From assembly GCA_964572855.1 (NCBI GenBank), contig CAZNGF010000038.1, positions 1 through 27,268 on the forward strand: 27,268 nt of DNA, given 5' to 3'. Both the position numbers and the translations under genes were made by a program. Of this stretch, positions 7,785-14,799 are shown in pieces. The notes under the pieces were generated by a model. It saw only the letters and a list, made by a program, of their open reading frames with translations. It was not told where the DNA came from and ran no database searches. Numbering within the stretch: position 1 is the first letter of the stretch; each line of letters begins with the position of its first letter. The stretch is from CAZNGF01 sp964572855. GTDB taxonomy: Bacteria; Bipolaricaulota; Bipolaricaulia; RBG-16-55-9; JAJCYT01.

Positions 7785-8783
7785 CTACACGAAGGCGGCC
7801 AGGTCGACCAGCCGGTTGGTGTACCCCCACTCGTTGTCGTAGAAGGCCAGCACCTTGGCCAGCGTCCCGTCGCTGACGTGGGTCGAGCCCAGCGCCACCA
7901 GCGCCGAGTGCGAATCGCCGATGCAGTCCGAGCTCACCAGCGGCGCGTCGCTGGCCGCCAGGATGCCCTTCAAGGGGCCCGAGGCGTAGCGGCGGTAGGC
8001 GTCGTTGATGGCCTCGACCGAGGCCGGCTTGCTCAACTGGACCGTCAGGTCGGTGACCGAGCCCGTGGGCGTCGGGACGCGCAGCGCCATCCCGTCGAGC
8101 TTGCCGTCGAGCTCGGGCAGCACGAGACCCACGGCGGCGGCCGCGCCCGTGGTGGTGGGCACGATGTTCTGCGCCGCGGCGCGCCCGCGGCCCCAGTCCT
8201 TGGGGTTGGCCGCGTCGACCAGGGCCTGCCCGGCCGTGTAAGCGTGCACCGTCGTCATCAGGCCGTGCTCGATGCCGAACTCCTGGTGCAGCACGTGGGC
8301 CATCGGCGCCAGGCAGTTGGTCGTACACGAGGCCGCCGAGATCACGCGGTCGGTTTCGGCGTCGTACTGCTCGTGGTTGACGCCGTAGGCAAAGGTGGCC
8401 ACGCCGCCGCCCTTGGCCGGCGCGCTGATGATCACGCGCTGGGCGCCGCCGTCCAGGTGCAGCTTGGCCTGCTCGCCCGTGCGGAACACGCCGGTGGACT
8501 CGATCACGACGTCGACGTTCAGCGCGCCCCAGGGCAGCGCGGCCGGGTCCTTCTCGGCCAGCATGCGGATGGAACGCCCGTCCACGATCAGGTTTCCCTC
8601 GTCGTGCCCGACCTCGGCGCCGAAGCGGCGGTAGACCGAGTCGTACTGCAACAGGTAGGCCGCCAGCTCCGGCTCAAGCGCGATGTCGTTGACGGCCACG
8701 ACCTCCAGGTCCGTTCGTTCGTGGGCGATGCGCAGGAACGCGCGCCCGATGCGCCCGAACCCGTTGATGGCTACTCGTTTCAT
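7785..8783 (-). CDS. gap: glyceraldehyde-3-phosphate dehydrogenase, class I
   Basis: Glycolytic/gluconeogenic NAD(P)-dependent dehydrogenase, 332 aa, full length. The Rossmann motif NGFGRIGR is at 7–14, and Asp33 in VND suggests NAD preference. The catalytic Cys153 lies in SAASCTTNCLAP, with partner H180 in VHAYT. The substrate loop GAAAAVG replaces the commoner GAAKAVG, and YTAGQ replaces bacterial YTNDQ; both are unusual but not obviously inactivating. ATG 8783 has GAGGGAGG just upstream. It is the first gene of the five-gene minus-strand operon ending in rpoD, behind the promoter at 8828–8856. Confidence 0.95.
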   Translation of the reverse strand: MKRVAINGFGRIGRAFLRIAHERTDLEVVAVNDIALEPELAAYLLQYDSVYRRFGAEVGHDEGNLIVDGRSIRMLAEKDPAALPWGALNVDVVIESTGVFRTGEQAKLHLDGGAQRVIISAPAKGGGVATFAYGVNHEQYDAETDRVISAASCTTNCLAPMAHVLHQEFGIEHGLMTTVHAYTAGQALVDAANPKDWGRGRAAAQNIVPTTTGAAAAVGLVLPELDGKLDGMALRVPTPTGSVTDLTVQLSKPASVEAINDAYRRYASGPLKGILAASDAPLVSSDCIGDSHSALVALGSTHVSDGTLAKVLAFYDNEWGYTNRLVDLAAFV

Positions 8784-8827
8784 GAGGCCTCCCTCGCTAA
8801 ATGCACGTGTGAATTGGATGGAAGATC

Positions 8828-8856
8828 AGTTTAGCCGGTGGCTTTCCCCACCGCAA
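8828..8856 (-). promoter_or_regulatory. putative promoter of the gap–comF–dnaG–rpoD operon
   Basis: On the minus strand, TTGCGG (8856–8851) and TAAACT (8833–8828) are 17 nt apart, about 45 nt upstream of the gap ATG. Both boxes keep the most conserved positions (TTG; TA...T). It is the only good sigma70-like pair seen in the 94-nt gap between the diguanylate cyclase gene and gap. Confidence 0.5.
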
Positions 8857-8877
8857 CGGGGTTTCAGGCTGCCGGAC

Positions 8878-9783
8878 TCAGGCGCGGCGGGCGGCCTTCG
8901 AAGCGTAGCAAGCGCGATCGGCCACCTCGATGAGCGCCTCGGGCGTCTGGCCGTCCTCGGGGTAGGCGCTGGCCCCCCAACTGGCGCTGAAGCGGATCCG
9001 CTTCTTGCCCACCTTGAGCGGGAAGCGTTCGAGCTTGCGGCTCAGGCGGGCACCCACCAACTCGGCCTGCTCGCGCGCGGTTTCGGGCAGGATGAGCGCG
9101 AACTCGTCGCCCCCGTAACGGCAGGCCAAATCCGAGGCGCGCAACTGCTCGCGCACCACCTCCCCGAACGCGCGCAGCACGGCGTCCCCGGCCAGGTGGC
9201 CGTGGCCGTCGTTGATCGCCTTGAGCGCGTCGCAGTCGAGGATGAGCAGCGAGAAGGTGCGCTCGTAGCGCCGGGCCCACTCGACCTCGCGCCGCAGCGA
9301 GTCGTGGAAGTAGCGGCGGTTGTAACAGCCGGTGAGGTCGTCCCGGATGCTGAGCTCGCGCAGCTCGGTGCGCCGCTGGGCCTGGTCCACGGCGATGGCG
9401 CCGATGTTGATCAGCGCCTGCCAGTGCTGCCGCTCGTGCTCGGAGGGGGGGCGCGTTGCGGGCGCCAGATGCACGTTCACAGCCCCCAGCACCCGTCCCC
9501 CGACCTGGAGCGGGAAGCTGAGCGGCTGGCGGCGCGTCCGGCGCGGCGCCTTGCCGTCGGCCGAGCCGCCCAGTTCCAGCGACACGCGCCGCGCGACCGC
9601 GGCGCCCTCGACGGCGTCCGGCGGGTAGGCGCGCTCGTAGAGCGCGAGCGAGACGCGTAACACGCCGCCGTCCTCGGAGAGCGTGGCGGCGAGCCTGGCC
9701 AAGATCTCGTCGGGGTCGTCCTTGACCAGCACGTCCTGGCTGAGCTGGAGGATGCGCGCTTCCAATCCCTCGGCGTTCAGCAT
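8878..9783 (-). CDS. GAF–GGDEF diguanylate cyclase
   Basis: Makes cyclic di-GMP from two GTP; 301 aa, cytoplasmic with no membrane segment. Residues about 1–135 look like a GAF-type sensory domain (VGGRVLGAVNVH). Residues 145–300 are a complete GGDEF domain: DDLTGCYNRR, metal-binding LDCDALKAIND (D183), and an intact active-site GGDEF at 224–228. An RxxD inhibitory site (RASD, 215–218) lies exactly five residues before it, predicting product feedback inhibition. ATG 9783 follows a GGGGGA ribosome site. It is transcribed alone, convergent with nothing and separated from gap by 94 nt. The signal sensed by the GAF domain is unknown. Confidence 0.93.
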   Translation of the reverse strand: MLNAEGLEARILQLSQDVLVKDDPDEILARLAATLSEDGGVLRVSLALYERAYPPDAVEGAAVARRVSLELGGSADGKAPRRTRRQPLSFPLQVGGRVLGAVNVHLAPATRPPSEHERQHWQALINIGAIAVDQAQRRTELRELSIRDDLTGCYNRRYFHDSLRREVEWARRYERTFSLLILDCDALKAINDGHGHLAGDAVLRAFGEVVREQLRASDLACRYGGDEFALILPETAREQAELVGARLSRKLERFPLKVGKKRIRFSASWGASAYPEDGQTPEALIEVADRACYASKAARRA

Positions 9784-9813
9784 GGGTCCCCCGTTCCCGG
9801 CAAGGCCACGCCA

Positions 9814-9842
9814 AGTATAGCCCTTTCCGACACGCGATCCAA
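9814..9842 (-). promoter_or_regulatory. promoter of the diguanylate cyclase gene
   Basis: On the minus strand, TTGGAT (9842–9837) and TATACT (9819–9814) are separated by 17 nt. The predicted transcription start is about 25 nt before the ATG at 9783, so the leader is short. Confidence 0.65.
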
Positions 9843-9933
9843 ATGGAAACGCTTAGCCGTCAAGGGTTTGCCCTGAGGGAGGACGGGCGATGTGGGCATG
9901 GCTGCCGACCCGCTAGTCCACCGCCACGATGTT

Positions 9934-9965
9934 TCTTCTGCGTAGGGGTCCCATTCATGGGACCC
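9934..9965 (+). repeat. GTAGGGG palindromic repeat, copy B
   Basis: GTAGGGG (9942–9948) leads into a perfect 9-bp stem, GGGTCCCAT (9946–9954) with ATGGGACCC (9957–9965), with ATTCAT at the centre. It has the same architecture as copies A and C, but the inner stem bases differ on both arms in a compensatory way. The preceding TTCTT..CG also matches the flank of copies A and C. Copy B faces copy C. Confidence 0.8.
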
Positions 9966-10024
9966 GGCATACACGCCCGGTTCTTGACCAGGAGGACGTT
10001 GTGAGCGGCCAAACGCGTGGCTGC

Positions 10025-10067
10025 GGGCGCGATGAATCGCGCCCCTACGTCCAAGAACCACTGTGGT
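10025..10067 (-). repeat. GTAGGGG palindromic repeat, copy C
   Basis: 41 of 43 bases match copy A (3–45) in the same orientation. GGGCGCGAT (10025–10033) pairs with ATCGCGCCC (10036–10044); CCCTAC and the palindrome ACCACTGTGGT (10057–10067) follow. It lies just beyond the yqeB stop (10074), so it may also act as the 3' end or terminator of that operon. Together with copy B it makes 9942–10048 a segment with GTAGGGG/CCCCTAC inverted ends. The rest of the 9784–10073 gap holds no gene that I can support. Confidence 0.85.
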
Positions 10068-10073
10068 TGAGTC

Positions 10074-10970
10074 CTAGCCGCGCTCCGCCCCGGCCGCTCG
10101 CGGCGCGAACAGCCCATGCGCCACGCCCAGGCGCATGATCGACTCCAGCACGCCGGCGGCCACGCTGTCGGCCTTCTCGGCCACGCGGCAGCAGTCCGAC
10201 GACTCGCCGCGGTGGTCGATGTCGCCCAGCTTGACGCCCTCGGGCACCTCGAGCCCGCTGTGGATCAGGCCGCGCAGGAGCCCCGAGATTTGGGCCACGA
10301 CGGGCACGCGCTCGTCCTCCGCGCTGCGCACGTGCCCCACGAGCTCGCCGGCGTCCACGAAGTCCTCGATCTCCTTGATCCCCTCGAAGACGCCGGCGGC
10401 CGGCGCGCGCAGCACGCGCTCCTCGCGGTAGCCCGAGCTCACGCACGGGACTCCTGAGTCCTCGATCGGTTTCCCGCTGAAGTACGCGCGGCCGCACTGG
10501 CTGCCGCCCTTGGTCTCGATGACGGCGTGAGCGTGCACCCCGGCCTCAAAGCCCGGACCGACGGCGATCACGATGGGCGCCTGCTCCACCCGCGTGTCGA
10601 GCGGCCGCTTGGCCATGCGGCCGTCGATCAGGACCGTCGGTTCGATTTCCCCCAGCACGCGCGCCTCGGGGTCGACCAGCACGGGCACGCCCTCGGGGTG
10701 CTCCCGCAAGTATCGCAACGCCTCCTCGGCGGAATCGACCAGCCGGGCCGGGGTCTTCTCGACCTCGCACGTCCCTTCGAACACGGCGTTGGCAAACGAG
10801 CAGAGCCGGCGCACGACCAGCGGCTGCGGCAGCTCCGTGACGATCACGCGAAAGCCCGCCCAGCGCAGCCGCTGGATCGCCCCCGAAACGATCTCGCCGC
10901 CGCCGCGCACGACCACGGTCCAGTCCAGAAACGGGCTCTCGTTCAGGCTTGCGGCTGTGTTCGCTTCCAT
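10074..10970 (-). CDS. yqeB: YqeB-type (selenium-dependent) molybdenum hydroxylase system protein
   Basis: 298 aa. It resembles the YqeB/EF2563 family, a genomic marker of selenium-dependent molybdenum hydroxylase systems. Seen in the sequence: an N-terminal nucleotide-binding-like stretch VVVRGGGEIVSGAIQRL–AGFRVIVTE (20–47), RRLCSFANAVFEG, the central VGPGFEAG–HAHAVIETK, and the C-terminal GLLRGLIHSGLEVPEG–KLGDIDHR followed by a Cys-Cys pair. The biochemical role is not established; it is thought to act in cofactor maturation. ATG 10970 follows GGAGGGAGGA and overlaps the xdhC 3' end by 28 nt. It is the last gene of hflK–hflC–mocA–xdhC–yqeB. No selD or molybdenum hydroxylase is visible in the window, so selenium dependence remains an inference. 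Confidence 0.82.
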   Translation of the reverse strand: MEANTAASLNESPFLDWTVVVRGGGEIVSGAIQRLRWAGFRVIVTELPQPLVVRRLCSFANAVFEGTCEVEKTPARLVDSAEEALRYLREHPEGVPVLVDPEARVLGEIEPTVLIDGRMAKRPLDTRVEQAPIVIAVGPGFEAGVHAHAVIETKGGSQCGRAYFSGKPIEDSGVPCVSSGYREERVLRAPAAGVFEGIKEIEDFVDAGELVGHVRSAEDERVPVVAQISGLLRGLIHSGLEVPEGVKLGDIDHRGESSDCCRVAEKADSVAAGVLESIMRLGVAHGLFAPRAAGAERG

Positions 10971-11998
10971 TTGCTCGGTCCTCCCTCCAACGTCCCGTCA
11001 AGTTCGTTGTTCCGCTGAACCATCTCGGCCAGCATGCTGATCGCGATCTCACCGGGGTCCTTGCCTCCGATCGGCAGGCCCATGGGGCTGGTGACCCGGT
11101 CGAGCGCGCCCTGCGGTACGCCTTCGTCGCGCAGGCGCCGAAAGAGCTTGGCGCGCTTGGAGACGCTCCCGATCATGCCCAGGTAGGCAAACGGCGCGCC
11201 CGCGCCCAGCAGCCGGCGCAGCACGACCTGGTCGGTGGCGTGGCAGCGCGTGATCACGGCCGCGAACGTGCGCGCGTCGGGCAGCGGGAGCGCGCCCTCG
11301 TAGTCGGGCGGCGCAAGCGTGACGCGCTCGGCTCCGGGGAGCTTGGCGGCATTCGCGAACGCGGGCCGGTCGTCGACGACCTCGACGCCGAAGACGCCCG
11401 TGGCCGCGGCCACCCGGGCCAGCATGGCCCCGACGTGCCCCGCTCCAAAGACCAGCAGGCGCAGCGGCGGGAGCACGGCGTGCAGGAACGCGCCGTCGGC
11501 CTCCCCGGTTCGGCCCTCCCCGGCTCGCTCCCGAACGCGCGCGACAAAACCCGGCGGGCCCACCGGCCCGCCGTCGGCCGGGAAGAGCGCCTTGGGCAGC
11601 GGCGCCTCCCCCGAGAGCGCGTAGGCCGCCACAAACGGGACGCGGCGCTTGATCAAATCGGCGGCCGCGCGGTAGAAGCCCAAATCGTCCGGGCGCGCCG
11701 GCTCGAAGGCCACGCGCACCACGCCGCCGCAATCCATGCCGAGGTCCTTCAGGTGATATTCGCGCACGGCCGGGACCGGGTCGTCCATCGAAAGCGCGGC
11801 CTCGCGCATGACCCGCCCCTCGAGCGCGCCGCCGCCCAGCGTGTATTCGATCGAGCCCTCGGGGAACACGATCAGGTGCGCTCCGGCGTCCCGTGGAGCC
11901 GAGCCCACGGCCCGCACCACGCGGCAGAGCGTGAAGCGCTCGCCGCGCGCAAGCAGCTCGGCGGCGCGGGCGTAAACGGTGTGTTCGGGGCGGGACAT
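10943..11998 (-). CDS. xdhC: XdhC/CoxI family molybdenum-enzyme maturation protein
   Basis: 351 aa. The XdhC_CoxI domain at the N-terminus (CRVVRAVGSAPRDAGAHLIV, GALEG near residue 60) is followed by a Rossmann-type XdhC C-terminal domain: LLVFGAGHVGAMLA, YLGMIGSVSKRAKLF, and SPMGLPIGGKDPGEIAISMLAEM. Members bind molybdenum cofactor and help sulfurate and insert it into xanthine-dehydrogenase-type enzymes. ATG 11998 is chosen because GGAGGG lies 7 nt upstream and the mocA stop is only 2 nt away; the frame is open a further 19 codons upstream inside mocA. The neighbours mocA and yqeB support the same pathway. No structural hydroxylase gene is adjacent. Confidence 0.92.
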   Translation of the reverse strand: MSRPEHTVYARAAELLARGERFTLCRVVRAVGSAPRDAGAHLIVFPEGSIEYTLGGGALEGRVMREAALSMDDPVPAVREYHLKDLGMDCGGVVRVAFEPARPDDLGFYRAAADLIKRRVPFVAAYALSGEAPLPKALFPADGGPVGPPGFVARVRERAGEGRTGEADGAFLHAVLPPLRLLVFGAGHVGAMLARVAAATGVFGVEVVDDRPAFANAAKLPGAERVTLAPPDYEGALPLPDARTFAAVITRCHATDQVVLRRLLGAGAPFAYLGMIGSVSKRAKLFRRLRDEGVPQGALDRVTSPMGLPIGGKDPGEIAISMLAEMVQRNNELDGTLEGGPSKWKRTQPQA

Positions 11999-12000
11999 GC

Positions 12001-12660
12001 TCAACCCTCCGCCTGCAGGAGTCGCGCGTAGTCCGCTCGCGTGTTGACGTTCCACTGCGTCTCCTCATCCGTTCGTTCGAGCTTGACGGCCTCGTCCCAG
12101 GCCGCGCGCAGCAGCGCGTACCCGCTCTGGTCGCCGTGCAGCGCGCACAGCGGCGCGAACCGCGCGCGCGGGAAGGCCACCGGGTGGCCTTTTCGGCCAT
12201 TATAAAGCGGGAAACAGACCTGTCCAGTCCTGACGCACCCAGCGCGCACGGCCTCGATCAGCGCGACGCTCATACACGGCATGTCGCCGGGGTAGACGAC
12301 GGCGCCGGCGGCCGATGCGGGCAGGGCATGCAGGCCGGCCCGCAACGAGGAGGCGCGCCCGCTGTTCCAGTCGGGGTTGTGGACGACGTTGAGCTTGGGA
12401 TGCGCCGCCTGCTCGCCCAGCGCCGCGATCACCTCATCCGCCCGGTAGCCGACCACCAGGGCGACCGGCGCAAGCGCCGAGGCGAGCGCCGCGCGCAGGC
12501 CGTGGACCACGAGGGGCTCTCCCCGGAAGGGTTGGAGCAGCTTGTGGCCGTCAGAAAAGCGCGCTCCCGGCCCGGCGGCCAGCACGATGCCCGCGATCAC
12601 GGGGGGGCAGGAAAACGACGCGGGGGCGGCCGGCGCCGCCCCCGCGTCGCGATCGATCAT
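12001..12660 (-). CDS. mocA: MocA-like molybdenum cofactor nucleotidyltransferase
   Basis: 219 aa, MobA-like NTP-transferase fold. IAGIVLAAGPGARF (22–35) is the nucleotide-binding loop, KLLQPFRGEPLV follows, and YPGDMPCM (123–130) carries the metal-binding Asp. In this family MocA adds CMP to molybdopterin to make the cytosine dinucleotide cofactor of xanthine-dehydrogenase-like enzymes; the closely related YgfJ belongs to selenium-dependent hydroxylase clusters. Which nucleotide is used here cannot be read directly. The ATG (12660) overlaps the hflC stop in ATGA, so it is probably translated by coupling. The first 18 residues (Ala-rich) precede the conserved fold. Confidence 0.85.
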   Translation of the reverse strand: MIDRDAGAAPAAPASFSCPPVIAGIVLAAGPGARFSDGHKLLQPFRGEPLVVHGLRAALASALAPVALVVGYRADEVIAALGEQAAHPKLNVVHNPDWNSGRASSLRAGLHALPASAAGAVVYPGDMPCMSVALIEAVRAGCVRTGQVCFPLYNGRKGHPVAFPRARFAPLCALHGDQSGYALLRAAWDEAVKLERTDEETQWNVNTRADYARLLQAEG

Positions 12661-13544
12661 TGGTTCTGCAGGAGCGACTCCAGCTCGGAGACGCTGAACA
12701 GGCGCAGGTACTCGGAGTCCGTCCCCAGCACGAGCGTGCTGTCGCCCCCTTGGGCGAACGTCTGCTCGTAGGACTCCAGCGTGCGCCAGAAGCGGTAGAA
12801 CTGCGCGTCCTGGCTGTAAGCGTCGGCGTAGATGCGCAGCGATTCGGCGTCGCCCTGGCCGCGGGTTTCCTGGGCGGTGCGGCGCGCCTCGGCCCGGATG
12901 ACGGCGGCCTCGCGGTCGGCGCGGGCGCGGATCTCGGTGGCCTGCTGCTCGCCCTCGGCGCGCAGCTGGGCCGCGATCTGCTGGCGCTCGGACTGCATGC
13001 GGCCGTAGACGGCCTGCTCGTTGGCCTCGGGCAGGTCGGCGCGCATGATGCGCACGTCCAGCACCTCGATGCCGAACTGCTGCAGCTGCTGCGCCGAGTC
13101 GGCCGTGATGCGATTCAGGAACTCCTGGCGCCGCTCGGAGACGATTTCCTCCAGCGTCTGGTCGGCCAGCGTGTTGCGCAGGTTGGAGAACACGATGTCG
13201 TCCAGCCGCGACTGGGCCAGGGAAAAGTTGCCGTTGACGGTCTCGACGAACTGCTGCGGGTCGACCACGCGCCAGACCGCGTAGTTGTCGACCACGAGCC
13301 GGCGCTGGTCCTGGGTGATGATCTCGCGCGGCTGGATGTCGTAGGACTGCAGCCGCTCGTCGAAGGTGCGCACGTTCTGGATGAACGGGGTCTTGAAGTG
13401 CAGCCCCGCCGTCGTGACCACCTGCTCGACGCGGCCCAGCTCGATCACGACCGCCACCTGGGTTTCGTCCACGCTGAAGGTAAACAGGTTGAAGGCGATG
13501 AGCGCCAGCACGACCACGGCGACGAATCCGATCAGGCTCTTCAC
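12657..13544 (-). CDS. hflC: HflC, SPFH-domain membrane protease regulator
   Basis: 295 aa. An N-terminal membrane anchor (about residues 3–24, SLIGFVAVVVLALIAFNL) precedes an SPFH/band-7 domain (VDETQVAVVIELG...GLHFKTPF), then a long charged helical region rich in Glu/Arg/Ala (ARADREAAVIRAEARR), typical of HflC. With HflK it forms a large membrane complex that modulates the FtsH protease. The start is GTG 13544, overlapping the hflK stop in GTGA. The open frame upstream to 14489 is a shadow of hflK. The gene is followed without a gap by mocA, an unusual neighbour. Confidence 0.92.
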   Translation of the reverse strand: MKSLIGFVAVVVLALIAFNLFTFSVDETQVAVVIELGRVEQVVTTAGLHFKTPFIQNVRTFDERLQSYDIQPREIITQDQRRLVVDNYAVWRVVDPQQFVETVNGNFSLAQSRLDDIVFSNLRNTLADQTLEEIVSERRQEFLNRITADSAQQLQQFGIEVLDVRIMRADLPEANEQAVYGRMQSERQQIAAQLRAEGEQQATEIRARADREAAVIRAEARRTAQETRGQGDAESLRIYADAYSQDAQFYRFWRTLESYEQTFAQGGDSTLVLGTDSEYLRLFSVSELESLLQNQ

Positions 13545-14572
13545 TGGTTCCCCCCTCCGTCGTTCTCGCGCCGGTCCATCAGGCTCGACAGGTCCAGGAA
13601 CTTGAAGGCGCCCTCCCCGGCCGCGCTTTCGCTGAGCACGAGCACGTTGAGGTTGGGCAGCACCTGCTCCAGCGTCTCGATGTAGAGCCGGTTGATCGTG
13701 ACGGACTGGTCGCCGACCCGGTACTGCTCCAACACGTCGTTGAAGCGGGCCACGTCGCCCTCGGCCTCGGCGACCCGCTCGGCCTTGTAGGCCTCGGCGG
13801 CCTGGAGGATCTGCTCGGCGTCGCCGCGGGCGCGCGGCAGGATGTCGTTTCGGTAGCGCTCTCCCTCGTTGATGCGCGTCTCCTTGTCCTGGCGCGCGCT
13901 GTTGACGTCGTCGAAGGCGGCGGCCACCTGCTGCGGCGGCTTGGAGTCCTGGATCTTGATGTTGACCACGTCGATGCCAACGCCGTAGCCGTCCAGCAGC
14001 GCCTGTAGCTGGTCCTGGGCTTCGAGGCCGATGGCGTCGCGCTCGACGGTGAGCACTTGGTCCAGCGTGCGCTTGGCCACCTCCTCGCGCAGGATGGCCT
14101 CGGTGGTCATGCGCATGAGCTCGGTGGCGTCCACCACGTTGAAGGCAAAGCTCTCGGGCCCCTTGACCTGGTACTGGATCACGGTGTCGACCCAGACGAT
14201 GTTGCCGTCGCCGGTGAGCATGAGCGCCTCTGCGGGCATCTCGCGGTACTGCGGGTTGGGCGGCGTGCTCACGGTGCGGAAGCCGATCTCCTCCTTGCGG
14301 ACGCTGCGCGCGTTCACGATGACCACGCTCTCGAACGGCGCGGGCAGGTGGTAGTGGAGGCCGGGGTTGGTGCTGCGCGTGTACTCGCCGAAGCGCTTGA
14401 CCAGGCCAAACTCGGCCGGGCCCACGCTGTAGATGCCGCCGGCGGCCCAGAAACCGATGATCACGAGCACGACCAGCCAGCCGGTCCACCCGCTCAGGCG
14501 GGTGAGGCGCTGGCGCCAGCGGCCCATCATCTCCGATGCGTCGGGATAGTCCTCAAACGGATTGCGTGCCAA
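13541..14572 (-). CDS. hflK: HflK, SPFH-domain membrane protease regulator
   Basis: 343 aa. A short cytoplasmic N-terminus with NPFEDYPD, one transmembrane helix near residues 28–48, then the SPFH domain (VGPAEFGLVKRFGEY...GLHYHLPAPFE) and a C-terminal helical stretch (AAEAYKAERVAEAEGD). It pairs with HflC in the same operon. The start is TTG at 14572: the run AAGGAGGGGGGAGA sits 6–8 nt upstream, and the first residues ARNPFEDYPD resemble the HflK N-terminus. The Gly/Pro-rich E. coli-type N-terminal extension is absent. It is the first gene of the operon, behind the promoter at 14630–14658. Confidence 0.92.
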   Translation of the reverse strand: MARNPFEDYPDASEMMGRWRQRLTRLSGWTGWLVVLVIIGFWAAGGIYSVGPAEFGLVKRFGEYTRSTNPGLHYHLPAPFESVVIVNARSVRKEEIGFRTVSTPPNPQYREMPAEALMLTGDGNIVWVDTVIQYQVKGPESFAFNVVDATELMRMTTEAILREEVAKRTLDQVLTVERDAIGLEAQDQLQALLDGYGVGIDVVNIKIQDSKPPQQVAAAFDDVNSARQDKETRINEGERYRNDILPRARGDAEQILQAAEAYKAERVAEAEGDVARFNDVLEQYRVGDQSVTINRLYIETLEQVLPNLNVLVLSESAAGEGAFKFLDLSSLMDRRENDGGGNQ

Positions 14573-14629
14573 GGGCTGTCTCCCCCCTCCTTCAGAGTTC
14601 GGCTTGGAGCTAAGATATGCAACGCGCCT

Positions 14630-14658
14630 ATTCTATCACCCCTCTCGGACGTGGGCAA
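14630..14658 (-). promoter_or_regulatory. promoter of the hflK–hflC–mocA–xdhC–yqeB operon
   Basis: On the minus strand, TTGCCC (14658–14653) and TAGAAT (14635–14630) are 17 nt apart; transcription would start about 50 nt before the hflK TTG. No second promoter-sized gap exists between the five genes, so they are probably co-transcribed. Confidence 0.6.
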
Positions 14659-14692
14659 CGCGCATTTGCATCCTGAACGCGGATTTGATATG

Positions 14693-14720
14693 TTGAACCG
14701 TGCCGTGAGGGGGATCATAC
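14693..14720 (+). promoter_or_regulatory. putative promoter of the glycosyltransferase operon
   Basis: TTGAAC (14693–14698) and TCATAC (14715–14720) are 16 nt apart, leaving a leader of about 70 nt before the GT2 start. The match is moderate. It lies back-to-back with the hflK promoter in the same divergent 227-nt intergenic region. Confidence 0.4.
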
Positions 14721-14799
14721 GCCTTGTTCAAGTCGACAGAAAGCTCCTCATGATTTTTACCGGGATACGATGCCAACCGGACGCGAACTAGGGGGGCCT

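Noticed and set aside
14770..14799. Upstream ATG for the GT2 gene
   Set aside because: No ribosome site before 14770, while AGGGGGG lies directly before ATG 14800, which fits the family N-terminus better.
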